Shown: positions 9,625 to 19,559 of the stretch, one piece after another
Position numbering within the stretch: position 1 is the first letter of the stretch
Layout: each line of letters starts with the position of its first letter
Translations under genes and position numbers: made by a program
Notes under the pieces: model-generated
Told to the model about the DNA's origin: nothing
The model's database searches: none
The model's input: only the letters and a program-made list of their open reading frames with translations
NCBI GenBank assembly: GCA_003339415.1
Contig: PDHQ01000394.1
Location: 1-27,743 of the forward strand
From: Ophiocordyceps camponoti-saundersi (nom. inval.)
Lineage: Eukaryota; Ascomycota; Sordariomycetes; Hypocreales; Ophiocordycipitaceae
Direction: 5' to 3'
DNA length: 27,743 nucleotides

Positions 9625-10679
9625 ATGAGAAATATCCGTTATAATTTCCCTTTTTAAGACTCGATTAATAAGTTATAAGAGAGGTAATACTTAAAAATAC
9701 CTATTACTATCTATAGTATAAACGAGCCCGGTATTAACGATCGATAGCGTAAGGCGAAGGACCTTACGAATATAGCGGATATTATGCGTCGGAAGGTAGA
9801 AAAAGGCGAAATAAATATATTATTAAGTCTTACGTAGAAGTATCGCACTAATATACTAATAGAGAAGATAACGATATACTTCGAGGTAAGTTTTACTTTA
9901 TATATTTATTAGTATATTAATTAATTAGGTTAAAGTTTTACGTATACTTTAAATTTTAGGTAAAAGGCGGCGTAAATATCGGGCATATAGATATCCCGAT
10001 ATATACGGAAATCGCGTTCTATATAAAGACGCTAGAGGATACTAATACGACGACTAAAAAGAATATATAGAGTACTACGCCCGTAGATTTCTTCTACGCC
10101 CGGTTTCTTAGTATAAACGCGTATAAAAGAATAGCTATTTACTTAACCTATCCTCGGATAACGTATATACCGATAGAGATAGTATACCTATAAGGGTATT
10201 TTATTAAATAGCTTATTGAGTCCCGCCGCCCGGAGTACGCTAAAGTACTTATCGTTATAATATTTAGGAAACGTAACCCTCGGATATATTTCGGCTATAT
10301 ACGAATATAGATAATAATAGTTACTACTTATAAAAAATATATACTATTCCTATTCTACGAATATATATCGATATAAGGCGTTTCGGGAGGGTTATACGTA
10401 AACTATATCTAGAATAATATAAAAATATTAATATATAGTTAGAGGAAATTTAGGGGTTTAATATAAGAAGAGGCGGAGGCAAAAAATATAACGGTAGTAT
10501 TTCTAGGGTTTAAGAGATAGGAAGGGGGGGTAAGCGAAGAGTTAGAAAACTATATATACGAAGAGGTTACGCTAAGAATCGTAAAGGATATACCGAACCC
10601 TTTCGCTAAGAAGGATAACGCTAGTATTAAAGAAAAAGGGGAGGAAGATATTATAAACTATATTATAATAGTAATTTAA
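9625..10679 (+). pseudogene. Decayed two-exon unknown gene (about 326 codons)
   Basis: An ATG at 9625 starts a frame of 87 codons (9625-9885), then gtaagt at 9886 and tttag ending at 9959 bound a 74-nt segment with an attaattaa branch-like stretch. The frame resumes at 9960 for 240 codons to TAA 10677-10679. The exon lengths are exact codon multiples, and 74 is not a multiple of three, which supports a real intron. About 14 in-frame stops are all TAA/TAG, as expected from RIP of Gln or Trp codons. The readable text is protein-like: SINEPGIND, DIMRRKVEKGEIN, VDFFYARFLSINAYKR, LIESRRPEYAKV and a Glu/Lys-rich end. No family recognised. The readability suggests relatively recent inactivation. Confidence 0.6.
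9886..9959 (+). other. Probable spliceosomal intron, 74 nt
   Basis: Begins gtaagt and ends tttag, with ttaattaa about 40 bases before the 3' end. Length is typical of filamentous fungi. Removal joins two coherent frames; reading through puts the second exon out of frame. Confidence 0.55.
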
Positions 10680-11427
10680 ATATAAGTATATTTTATTTTC
10701 CTTAGTAATAAAAAGAAATATAGTAATATACTTAATATTTCGGCGATAGCGGCTATTATAATATAACCGCCTTTATAACCCTTATATATAAGAGTATTTA
10801 GAAATCGAGCGAGCTTAAAAACTAATATATACGTATCTTATATAACTTAGTTCCCGATTATTTCTTATTTTTATCTAGACTTATTCTCTTTAGGCGTATT
10901 TATAAGTATCTAAAAATTACTATATAAGGAGATAAAAGGGTTAGTAACCGTAGCGTAACTATAAGGGGCGTAAGTCCCTATATTATTAAAGTATTCGAAT
11001 AGCAGAAGAAGAGATATTAAGATATAAGAGTATAAGCTATATAGTAATTCTATATATAGGAAAGGATAAGAAACTAGTTTTCTACGAAGATAATAATAAT
11101 AAGAGGGAATTATAGGTGCTATTTTATTAGAGTAAAATATTATTATAGAGGGTATTTAAATAAGTAATTTCTTATAGGGAAATATTAGACGCGAGGCAAA
11201 GTTATAATTATAAATAAGAGAGTTTTTTTTTTTTACTATAAGTTATTACTAAGACCCGGCTTAAGATTTACAGACTCTTAAGTATCTAAAAGAGATTTTT
11301 AGAGGCCCTAGTAGTTCGTAGGTTCCTTAATATATAGAATAAGATAGAGCTATAATATATACTATATTATTAGATACTATACTAAGACTGCCTATATTAT
11401 AAGTTTATTTTATAGGAACTCGTAGAA
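10680..11427. other. Unassigned AT-rich sequence
   Basis: Follows the decayed two-exon gene and leads to the TIR element at 11428. A T11-12 tract lies near 11223. No gene was recognised on either strand; the first part may be the 3' flank of the decayed gene. Confidence 0.4.
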
Positions 11428-12014
11428 AGGTAATTTAGCGGCGGTAACGGACACGCTTAAGGAAAAATATACGTTAACTTTAGCTAGGGAACTATTAGGG
11501 GCTTATATAGGGTTCGATTAAGTAGTCCCTTAACCTTACTTCCTTTTTCTAAAAGCTCGGAAGGATTAGGATATAAAAGGTGATCGAGATAGGATAGGGG
11601 CTATTACTAGGTATATAGTATAGATTAGTTTGCCTTAAGAGAGGAAGGAATTAAGCACGCAATTAGCCCCTAACCTTATTTTTAGAGCTATTATAAAAAT
11701 CGTATATCGTAAGTTAAGTCTTAGAGAGGACTAATAGTAAAAACTCTACTAAACGGAATTAGAACTTTATTTTAAACCTTACACTTTTATACTATAAATT
11801 ACTAATTTAAATACTAGTTATAAGGTTTTCGGCACTTTATTAAATAGTTCGCGTCTTATCCTTTCTTTCTTCTTTTATCTTTATATAGAAAACCGACTCC
11901 CTGCCCCCCCCCCCCCCTTATATCGGTTAAATACTTTAGCTACCTAAGAAGTTACGCCCCTTAAGTATCTGCTACGCTCGCTTAGGGTATCCTTCTTCTA
12001 CCGCTAAAGTAACG
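11428..12014 (+). mobile_element. TIR-element family, copy 3 (near full length, 587 bp)
   Basis: Bounded by aggtaatttagcgg (11428-11441) and ccgctaaagtaacg (12001-12014), which are mutated inverted forms of each other. Internally collinear with 2678-3304: tagcggcggtaacgg-acacg, ctagggaactatta, ggggctatta, gtcgtatatcg, tagagaggact and the 3' module tacctaagaagttacgcccctta-agtatctg. A 14-15 C run sits at about 11905-11919 at the same place as the poly-C of copy 1. Non-coding and non-autonomous by length. No clear target duplication seen. Confidence 0.65.
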
Positions 12015-13295
12015 GAATTAAGAATCACTTATTTATTCCGCGAGCAGGTTAGAGATAGCAAATAAATTTTACGCGGCGTTAGTATATTTAAAAAGGAATA
12101 TAGCTATAGCTAAAATAATATTTATCGACGCCTATAGCTTATAGGTTATAAGTATAAAAATAAGATTAAATTAATAATCTTAATTATATATTATATAGTC
12201 GATAATCTTAAATATAAAATTTAGAAACGTATATAAAAGTATTCTAAACGCTAGGGGAAAGGTCTCTTAAGGTATATATATAAGAAAATTAAGAGTAGTA
12301 GAAACTTATTAACGGAGAGAACGTATTTATAGCATAGGTCGATACTAAAGTTCGTAAAGTACTAAATAAAGAAAATAGAAATCCTAGCGGTAAATATAGT
12401 TAGTTACTAAGGAGCAAATAAGTCTAGTAACGTGAAAACGGAGAGCTATAGTACCGAGTTCTTCGGTAAGGTTATAAACTCGAAAATATAGTATTATATT
12501 AACCGATAGAGGTAGATTCTAGGGAAATATAGGAGGGTATACGGAATAAGAGGGATAAATAGACTTACTTCTTATAAGCGAAGGATAATTAGCTTCGTAT
12601 CCGGACCTAATATAGGACTAGGTATATATAAAATAAAGAAGATACTAGAATACTAAGGGGTTATATTAAGAAAGGTTAATAGTAGACTTAGGAGGGTATA
12701 GCGATTGCTAAAAATATTAAGTTAGCTCTATTTTTATTTTAACTATTTTAGAATATAAAGGGAGGAAATAAGGAAAAGATAGGAAGGATTAGTATAAATA
12801 TACCTTTTTATAAAAATCTCTTAAAAATATAATAGAAGGATATACGGAAACGCGATAGATACGAAACCTAAAGCTATAATAGATTATAGTTAAGTTAGGA
12901 GGGTTATCGCGGCGAAAATTAGGTAGAATATTTATTTTATAGTAAGAAGTTTAATAGTTTGTTCGCGGTATTAAATCGGTAGTTTAAGGTTTTATCGCTA
13001 TTAGATTAATTTATTCCTATTATAAAAGAGTTAAGGGTATAGATAAAAAGGAAGAAAATAATAAGAGGTAAAAGTGTAAATATATAGTTAAATGTTAATA
13101 TAGTGAGGGAGTTTTTTTTTTTCCTTAGCGGAAAAAAATAAAGAAAATATAATTATAGATATATATATTAAAATTATAAGAAATTAAGTTTATATAACTC
13201 TAAAAAGCCTAAATAAAGACGCTATTTAGGTAAATAGGTAATAAAAAACTGTAAAAAGTATAAAATAATACGATATAGAGGGATAATATTCTAGC
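12015..13295 (+). other. Unassigned decayed, possibly once coding sequence
   Basis: Purine-rich on the plus strand. With TAA/TAG read as Gln, 12390-12720 gives a Lys/Arg/Tyr-rich peptide with phrases such as ESYSTEFFGKVINSKI and SFVSGPNIGLGIYKI. This might be a gag-like or host gene remnant; no family recognised. The later part (12730-13290) contains T-tracts and no clear frame. Confidence 0.35.
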
Positions 13296-13735
13296 CGGAA
13301 TAATAGGGCATAAAAGATAGTTAAGATAGGATAGGGGCTATTACCTAGTTATAGCATAGATTAGTTTCCCTCGAAAAAGGAAGGAATTAATTAAGAATTA
13401 GCCCTTAATAATATCTTTATAGTAGTATAGCTATATTAAAAGTCGTATATCGTAAGTTAAGTCTTATAAAGGACTTATAGTAAAAACTATATTAAATAAA
13501 ATTATAGATTTATTTTAGACCTTATACTTTTATATAGATTTTACTAAATAAAATACCTTCTTTAGGGTTAAAAGTATAAAATTAAAAAGGTTCCGCCTTT
13601 TTTTTTTCTCCTAATATCTCCTATTATTAGGTAGAAAAAAACGACTTCCTATCTTTTACTTAGAGGGAATTATTATTTAGCTTACCCCCTAATAAAGTTA
13701 GAGGTCCTGCTCTTATTAGTTATAGAGTATAGTAA
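13296..13735 (+). mobile_element. TIR-element family, copy 4 (both ends missing)
   Basis: Collinear with the middle and 3' part of copies 2 and 3: cataaaagatag, ataggataggggctatta, gattagtttccctcgaaaaaggaaggaatta, gtcgtatatcgtaagttaagtctta, cgacttcctat and a ccccctaataaagttagaggtcc block. It lacks the 5' terminal repeat and the conserved 3' hairpin module. Copy 5 begins about 30 bases later, so the two lie head to tail. At the junction there is a ggttagggttag run of about two telomere-like units. Confidence 0.55.
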
Positions 13736-13766
13736 GGTTAGGGTTAGTTATAAGTCGAAAAAAGCA

Positions 13767-14188
13767 GTCTACTTTAGCGGCGGTAATAGACACGCCTGAA
13801 GAAAAACGAGCGTATAACTTAGCTAGGGGATTTCTAAGAGCTCCTATAAGATTTAATTAAATAGTTCCTAAACCTTCTCTACTAACCCTATAACTTTATT
13901 TTAAACTCTATATTTATATACTATAAATTCCTAATTTAAATACTTATTCTTAAGCTCTTAGCACTTAATTAAATAGTTCTCGACTTCTTTTCTCTTTTTT
14001 CTCTTATTTTTATATAGAAAACTAACTCCTTATTATTCTCCCTATAGAGAATTACTATCTAGCTCTCCCCCCTATAGCTAGAGATCCCCCCTTATGTTAG
14101 TTAAAAACTTTAGTTACCTAAGAAGTTACGCCCCTTAGGTATCTGCTACGCTTGCTTAGGGTATCCTTCTTTCCCCGCCAAACTACCT
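13767..14188 (+). mobile_element. TIR-element family, copy 5 (internally deleted, 422 bp)
   Basis: Left end gtctactttagcgg (13767-13780) and right end ccgccaaactacct (14175-14188, unmutated). Compared with copies 2 and 3 it lacks the middle block (ggggctatta ... gtcgtatatcg ... tagagaggac) and joins the 5' quarter to the taactttattttaaac region, a deletion of about 170-200 bp. The 3' hairpin module is intact (14116-14141). Confidence 0.65.
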
Positions 14189-14499
14189 TTACTTCTAATT
14201 ATTTTATTAGCGAAGTCCGTAAGCGGTTTAAATATACGTTAAATCTATTTAATATTATAGTATTATATATTTAATAGCGTAAATTAATAGAAACCTTTAA
14301 GTAAACTATAGTTACGATATATAATTAGTATAATTTTAACTTAGGTAAACTTATTATATTTAAAAAGATAAAGATTATATTAAAGAGAATAATATAAATA
14401 ATTAGATTAAAAATAAATATTTAAAATATATTTAGTACTTAATACTAATATATATACTCTATAACCGATAATCTAAATCCGGGATACTTAAAGATAAAA

Positions 14500-15175
14500 G
14501 ACGTAAATACCTTAGGTATCTTAGGCATTATAGATAAACCGTAGGCTATATGCCGAGCTATTTTATTATAAAGTCTAGATTTTCCTTTAAGCTATTTAGT
14601 CTATACCTTAGTAAGAAGCTATAGGATAGAATACGGATCCTTACTATTAAGATAATAATATAGATAATAGTAGATTTACTCCCTAGCGTAGGTTTATATA
14701 AGCCTAGCGTTAGTTTTTAAGGCTAACTCGTAGACGCGAAGATAAAATAAAATATTAGGTAATTTATAATAGTTATCGTCGACTATAACGCTACCTCTTT
14801 TAAAGGTAAAAGATAGGTTACGGCTAGCTGGAGAAAGGTAATAGGTTTTATAGTTATCTATATTATAAGAAGTAGTGTAAATAGCCTAGAGGAAGTAGGA
14901 AAGAATAGAGGGTTACTTTTCTAATAAGTTAAGAGTAATTATAAGGTTAGTTAACGTATTCTTATAAAATATAGTATTAGTTTTCTAAATAATATATATA
15001 TATATATATATAGGAAGATATAATAGGAAAGGAATTATAAGAATAATAGTATTATATTAATAGTACCTTATTATAGGCAGCGCGGAAAAAGGCTAGCCTA
15101 TCATATAAAATAACGCGATAAACTCTAAATATTCGATTACGATAAATAATAGCGAGATCGGAATATTTAGATTAG
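14500..15175 (-). pseudogene. Decayed BTB/POZ-like gene, copy A
   Basis: Read on the minus strand from about 15175. An N-terminal segment (PISLLFIVIEYLEFIALFY) fits the BTB pattern in which a short beta hairpin precedes the F-x-V-H-K-x-V/L-L helix. A later segment (DNYKTYYLSP and NILFYLRVYEL, about 14730-14870) fits the BTB helix pair in which a field of L..HAKVYVLADKY type follows the acidic loop. In-frame stops are mostly TAA/TAG. BTB/POZ proteins of this kind are large fungal families of protein-interaction modules, often Cul3 adaptors. Closely parallel to 16480-17160 in the same orientation about 2.0 kb away. A simple AT tract interrupts the frame near 15000. The assignment is from pattern only. 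Confidence 0.45.
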
Positions 15176-15299
15176 AGGGGGATATATTAGTTCCTTAGTA
15201 AACGTTTATAACGATCGTTATTCTATTTATTCGGAATTAAGGGGAATAGAAACCTCGACGATAGTATAGGCTATATAGTAGGCATTTTTTTTTATTTAT

Positions 15300-15453
15300 T
15301 TTTAGTTATAAGAAAATTAAAATAGGAGAGTAATAAAACGAGAAACTAAGATAAGTAGATAATAATATAAAATAGAAGGGAAGAAGGATATAAATATACT
15401 ATATAATAATATATTAATATATTTATAATATATATATAATATATTAGAGGGAA
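15300..15453. other. Unassigned sequence upstream (minus-strand sense) of BTB copy A
   Basis: AT-rich and purine-rich, with a gagggaag stretch at 15447-15454 just before the inverted-repeat-bounded segment. No gene seen. It would be the 5' flank of BTB copy A. Confidence 0.35.
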
Positions 15454-15568
15454 GTGTTAATAAAAGGTAAAAAAATACGGGTAGATTTTAATATATTTTA
15501 ATAACCTAATAAAATAATATTATCATAAGTTATAGAGTTTTATAAGGAGTATATAGTATTATTAACAC
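15454..15568. mobile_element. 115-bp segment bounded by 10-bp inverted repeats
   Basis: gtgttaataa at 15454-15463 and ttattaacac at 15559-15568 are perfect inverted copies. With the outer base left off this gives a TG...CA-bounded unit (15455-15567) preceded by a purine tract (ttagagggaag), the arrangement of a retrotransposon polypurine tract and LTR start. No target duplication is visible and 113-115 bp is short for an LTR, so a tiny MITE or chance palindrome in AT-rich DNA remains possible. Confidence 0.35.
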
Positions 15569-16260
15569 GAGAGGGAATTAATATAGAGCAGGTACCGCTA
15601 GGTCGTTTATTATTATAGCTTAGAAATACGTTAAGTAAACGATAGTATTAGTATTTAGCACTATAAATAAAGACTCTAAGCTAATAAGAAAGAAAGAAAA
15701 GGAGAAAAACTCTCGTAGGCGAAGTCCTAGTAAAATATATAAAGAAACGTGCTAGTAGAGATAGGAGAGGCCCCGAGAGGGCATAGTGAAAACTAAAATC
15801 TTAGTAGAGAAGCGGTTACCTTCCTTAGCGGTTACTATTAAGGTTCTTTATAATAGGATTCCTAGATATTACGCGATAGAGATATCTTAAATTAACGTAA
15901 TAAGATATTACGTAATTATAGTTTACGTAATTATATAGCGCTAGTTATTATGTATACGCGAGTATTAGCGCTATCCCTTATCCCCCTTTTAATAACGCGT
16001 AGATAATATCGAATAGCGAGTAATAAGCTTTTATAGTATATAATAATTTAGCCCTATTTAACCGAGCGATATTAACTAATAAAATTAGTTAGATAGACTA
16101 GAACGGCTAATTTAAACCGTTAACGTATATAACGAGTATGATAATATAGCTAGTAGTGCTACTTTCTTAATACCGTCTTGCCCGCGCGGGCTATATACTT
16201 TAGAGTTTAGAGTATAAGTTACTAGGGCTAAAATAATACGTATATTTATAAATATCGGAC
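15569..16260. other. Unassigned sequence between the BTB-like copies
   Basis: RIP-altered. The part at 15690-15830 keeps several TpG and CpG steps and is less altered than its flanks. No gene family was recognised on either strand. Confidence 0.35.
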
Positions 16261-16479
16261 GTAGATATATTAATAACTACCGTAATAATATCTAAATAAT
16301 AGTTATAACTTAAAAGTAAACTAGTAATAATTAACTATTTTTCTTTATATAAGTTTATTATAAGATATAATATATATAATATATAATAAATAACTATAAA
16401 GATTATTATATAAAAGAAACTATAAAGAAAGTTACCTTCTCTTAAATTTAAGTATATACTTTAGAAGCGAGAGTATTAA

Positions 16480-17160
16480 TTTAGGATACTTAAGTATAAA
16501 TAACTTATATAAGTTAGGTATTTTTTTCTTCCTAGATAATATAAAAGTAATAGCCTTAGATATTTTATTACGAAGTCGAGACTCTCCTCGTAACTATTTA
16601 GTCTATACTTAAGTAAGAAGCTATAAAATAATATAAGAATTTATACCGTAAAAGTGCTCTATTATCTATTAGTAGGTATACTTAATAGCTAAGAGCTAGA
16701 TATAAGAGGACCTAGTCTTAAGAGCTAGCTCGTAAACGCGAAGATAGAGGAATATATCGTGCAGCTCGGTATCGCTAGCGTAAGGAATAACGTTATCTCC
16801 TTCGAAATCGAATAATAGGTTATAATTAGCTAGCGAAAGGTAGTAGGTTTCGTAGTCTTCTTTACTATATTAATCTATATAAGTAGCTTATAGGAGGTAT
16901 TAGAGAATTAAGGGTTACTCTTCTAATAGGTTAATAGTATTATCCGGGTAACGTAGCGGATCCTTATAATATATAAAATTAGTTATTATATTATATATAT
17001 ATCGAAAGTTTAGAAGAAGAGGGATATAAAAATATTAATAAGAAAAAATACCTTATTATAAAGATTGCGAGGAAATATTAGGTTATTAAATAATATAACG
17101 CGATAAACTTAGAAGATACGCTCGCGATAGAGAATAGTAAGATTAGAATATTCGGGGTTA
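16480..17160 (-). pseudogene. Decayed BTB/POZ-like gene, copy B
   Basis: Parallels 14500-15175: shared blocks include ctatttagtctatac (14592 and 16594), ctcgta.acgcgaagata (about 14727 and 16729) and taacgcgataaact (about 15111 and 17098). On the minus strand it reads better than copy A: an N-terminal S.KFIALYYLI (FKVHKALLCSRS-like), then EDYETYYLSLANYNLLFDFEG, then ELHDIFLYLRVYELALK, matching the BTB order of strand, helix, acidic loop and L..HA.VY.LADK helix. Stops are mostly TAA/TAG. The two copies lie about 2.0 kb apart in the same direction, so tandem duplication of a 2-kb unit is likely and would have triggered RIP. Function in life unknown beyond protein interaction. Confidence 0.5.
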
Positions 17161-17169
17161 AAAAATATA

Positions 17170-17600
17170 TATCGGTGCTTTATTTTTCGTAATACGTCCT
17201 AGGTATCTTTATCCGATAAAGATAGGGAGGAGTATCGAGGTAACAGTCTAAGGGATATTTTTTTTTTCTTTACCCTTTAGTATTAGAAATATAAGAGGAG
17301 AGATATAGTGCTAGAAGGAAATATAGGAAAAGTAAAATAGGTAAAAGAAAGGAATAAAGAGGTACTATATAAATATAATTTAATATAAGTAATATAAAAA
17401 TAAAATAAATAAAAGGGGTTTAAAAAAATATAAATTATATATATTACTTAGATACTATTATAAGAAAATAGAATTCTAAAAGTAATATTTAAAGTTCGGT
17501 AAGGGAGAGATATTACTATGCTAGGAATCTAATAAATAAATCTATAATATTAAACTTATAATTACTTTTTTTTTATATATTTTCTAATAAGTAATAAGTA
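17170..17600. other. Unassigned AT-rich sequence, upstream (minus-strand sense) of BTB copy B
   Basis: No gene recognised. It contains aagggagagatattactatgctagg at about 17501-17525, resembling ggagggaggtttactatatatgct at 23171-23194. These could be paired polypurine-tract/LTR-start relics, but no ends were found to confirm an LTR. Confidence 0.3.
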
Positions 17601-17604
17601 AGGC

Positions 17605-17870
17605 ACGATATAGTAGGTTTACGATAGATATTTAAGGGTAATAGAGGTGCGAGAAAAAAATATAAGCGCTAGAGTAAAAAAAATACGGTTAGGGGCTAAG
17701 AAGGGTTTTAATTAGATAGTTCTCGAATACTTCCCGTCCCGAAAAAGCTTCCGAGGAATAGAGTTAAGAGGGGCGATTAAGATAAGATAGCGGTTATTAC
17801 GAAATCTAGCAAGTAATTAGCTCTTAAGCTTATCTTCGCAGCTATCTAAAAAGCTATATATTTAATATCG
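17605..17870 (+). mobile_element. TIR-element family, diverged 5' fragment
   Basis: Shows the 5' half of the family in degraded form: tagtaggtttacgatagat near the start, then attagatagttctcgaatacttcccgtcc, aaaagcttccgaggaatagag, gattaagataagatagcggttatta and attagctcttaa. Each matches in order to copy 2 (2678 onward) and copy 3. Another copy of the same blocks restarts at about 17920. Confidence 0.4.
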
Positions 17871-17914
17871 CAAAAGAATATTAGAATAAGTATTATAGAG
17901 GATATATAAAAAAC

Positions 17915-18475
17915 CTTCGTATAGTTTAATTAAATAACTATAAAGCCCGTCTCTTCTATTAAGAGCTTTAGGGGATAAGGACATAAGGGGCGCTTAAGAT
18001 AGGAGAAGGCTATTATAAAGTATATAGCGCAGATTAGTTTCCCTTAAAAATAAAGGAATTATATAAAATTAGCCCTTAACGTTACGTTTATACTTACCTT
18101 AAAAGTTATATATTATAAATCGAGTCCTAGAGACTAGAGAGTACTTATAGTAAAAAGTACACTTAACGAAATTATAGCTTTATTTTAAATCTTATACCTT
18201 AAAATAATAAATTACTAGCTTAAATATATATTTCGAAACCCTAGTTTACCGATTAAGTGGTTTTTATGTTTCTTTTTATAGTTTACGTTTCTTTTTATAG
18301 TTTACTTTATCTTTTTATAAGAAAATAACTTCCTATTACTTTCCTTATAGAGAAATACTATATAGCTTATACCCGTATAGCTAAAAATAACTTATAGTAT
18401 TTAAAAACTATAGTTACCTACGAAGTTAGACGTAATAGGTATCTAGTAAGTATGCCTAGGGTAATACTAACCCTC
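17915..18475 (+). mobile_element. TIR-element family, diverged copy with 3' module
   Basis: Contains, in family order, agtttaattaaataactat, aagagctttaggggataagg, agataggagaaggctattata, agattagtttccctt, tatagtaaaaagt, aactttcctat-like and tatagctaaaaataact blocks. It ends in a degraded 3' module (ttacctacgaagttagacgtaataggtatct, about 18415-18446). It is older or more mutated than copies 1-5. A cttttttatagttta stretch is duplicated at about 18271-18310. Confidence 0.45.
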
Positions 18476-18479
18476 CCTC

Positions 18480-19330
18480 GTTATTTAATAAACACCGAGA
18501 GGGAATAAAATTAGTTTTTCTCTTCTTAACTATAGTAGATAGTAATAGAGCGGATATAGAGAAGAGATTAGTAGAATAAAAAAATAAACTAGAAAATATA
18601 ATACCCCTATAGAAATTTCGTTAAAATACGGAAACCTTCGGATATAAAGAAATCCTGCTAGTACGTTAGGTTAGCACCTCTAAATAGTAGTATATAATCT
18701 AATAATATTAGGTATAAATTATAATCCGAGGAATTAGTAGACTATTATTTATTAAAAAGGAAATAGATAATAGGGATATATTTGCGAGCGGATAAAGTAT
18801 AATAAGAGGGAAGAGTAAGAATCTGCGGAATCTTAAATATATATAGAAGATAGAAGTATAATATATAAGTAATTAGGAGGATAATAATAGAAATAAAATA
18901 TACGTATAAAATAGCGTTAAGATTATAAAAAGCTATAGGATATTAAGGTATAATAAATATAAATGCTAGGTATTAGGGTTAAAGGGGAAAAAACTAATTA
19001 TATATAATTTATAAATAAATAAAAAGAAAAGAAAGACGGTAAATTATAAAGATAATAAGTTATATAAGATAGGATATAGAAACGTTATTATAGAATAGAT
19101 TAACTATTATACGTAAAGTACCTTAATAAAGATATAAAGGGTAATTTAATAAGGATAGGAACGGTTACGTAAAAGATAAGAATACGGAGCCGAGAGTATA
19201 GAGAGAAGCGTAAAAATTACTAAAATAAATATTTTATAAGGAATATTTATATATACTTTGTAAGAGCGAGTCTTAAAAATACTATAAAGAAATAAGTTAA
19301 ATAGCAGATAGCTTACGTAATTATCTATAT
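18480..19330 (+). other. Unassigned purine-rich sequence, possibly gag-like
   Basis: A plus-strand reading with TAA/TAG as Gln gives a Lys/Arg/Gln-rich peptide. Near 19020-19140 there is a phrase RI-KRYYRID-LLYVKYLNKD that could be a mutated CCHC zinc knuckle (Cys TGY to Tyr TAY under RIP), but the last Cys position does not fit exactly. No family is assigned with confidence. Confidence 0.25.
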
Positions 19331-19559
19331 TTTATATACGCTAATAGCGACTAACCTTATATATTAAAGGGACTTACGACTATCGTTAGCCGCTAAATTA
19401 TAAAAGTAAAAGGATATATATATATAAGTTTAAATATATATATAAAGGAATATTCCTAGGACGAATAGCCTAATAGTATATATATTAACCGCGTCCTATC
19501 TATATATATACCTAGTTATAGGATATAAACCTAAAAAATTAGTTAAATTATTTAAATTA

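Noticed and set aside
13734..13748. ggttagggttag run, telomere-like
   Set aside because: Only about two TTAGGG units at the junction of two elements; too short for a telomere or an interstitial telomere array.
17501..17525. Polypurine tract plus LTR start (similar one at 23171)
   Set aside because: Two similar stretches exist but no LTR end, primer-binding site or target duplication could be found.
19040..19140. Gag CCHC zinc knuckle
   Set aside because: Tyr residues fall near the expected Cys/His places, as RIP could cause, but the last Cys position does not fit.
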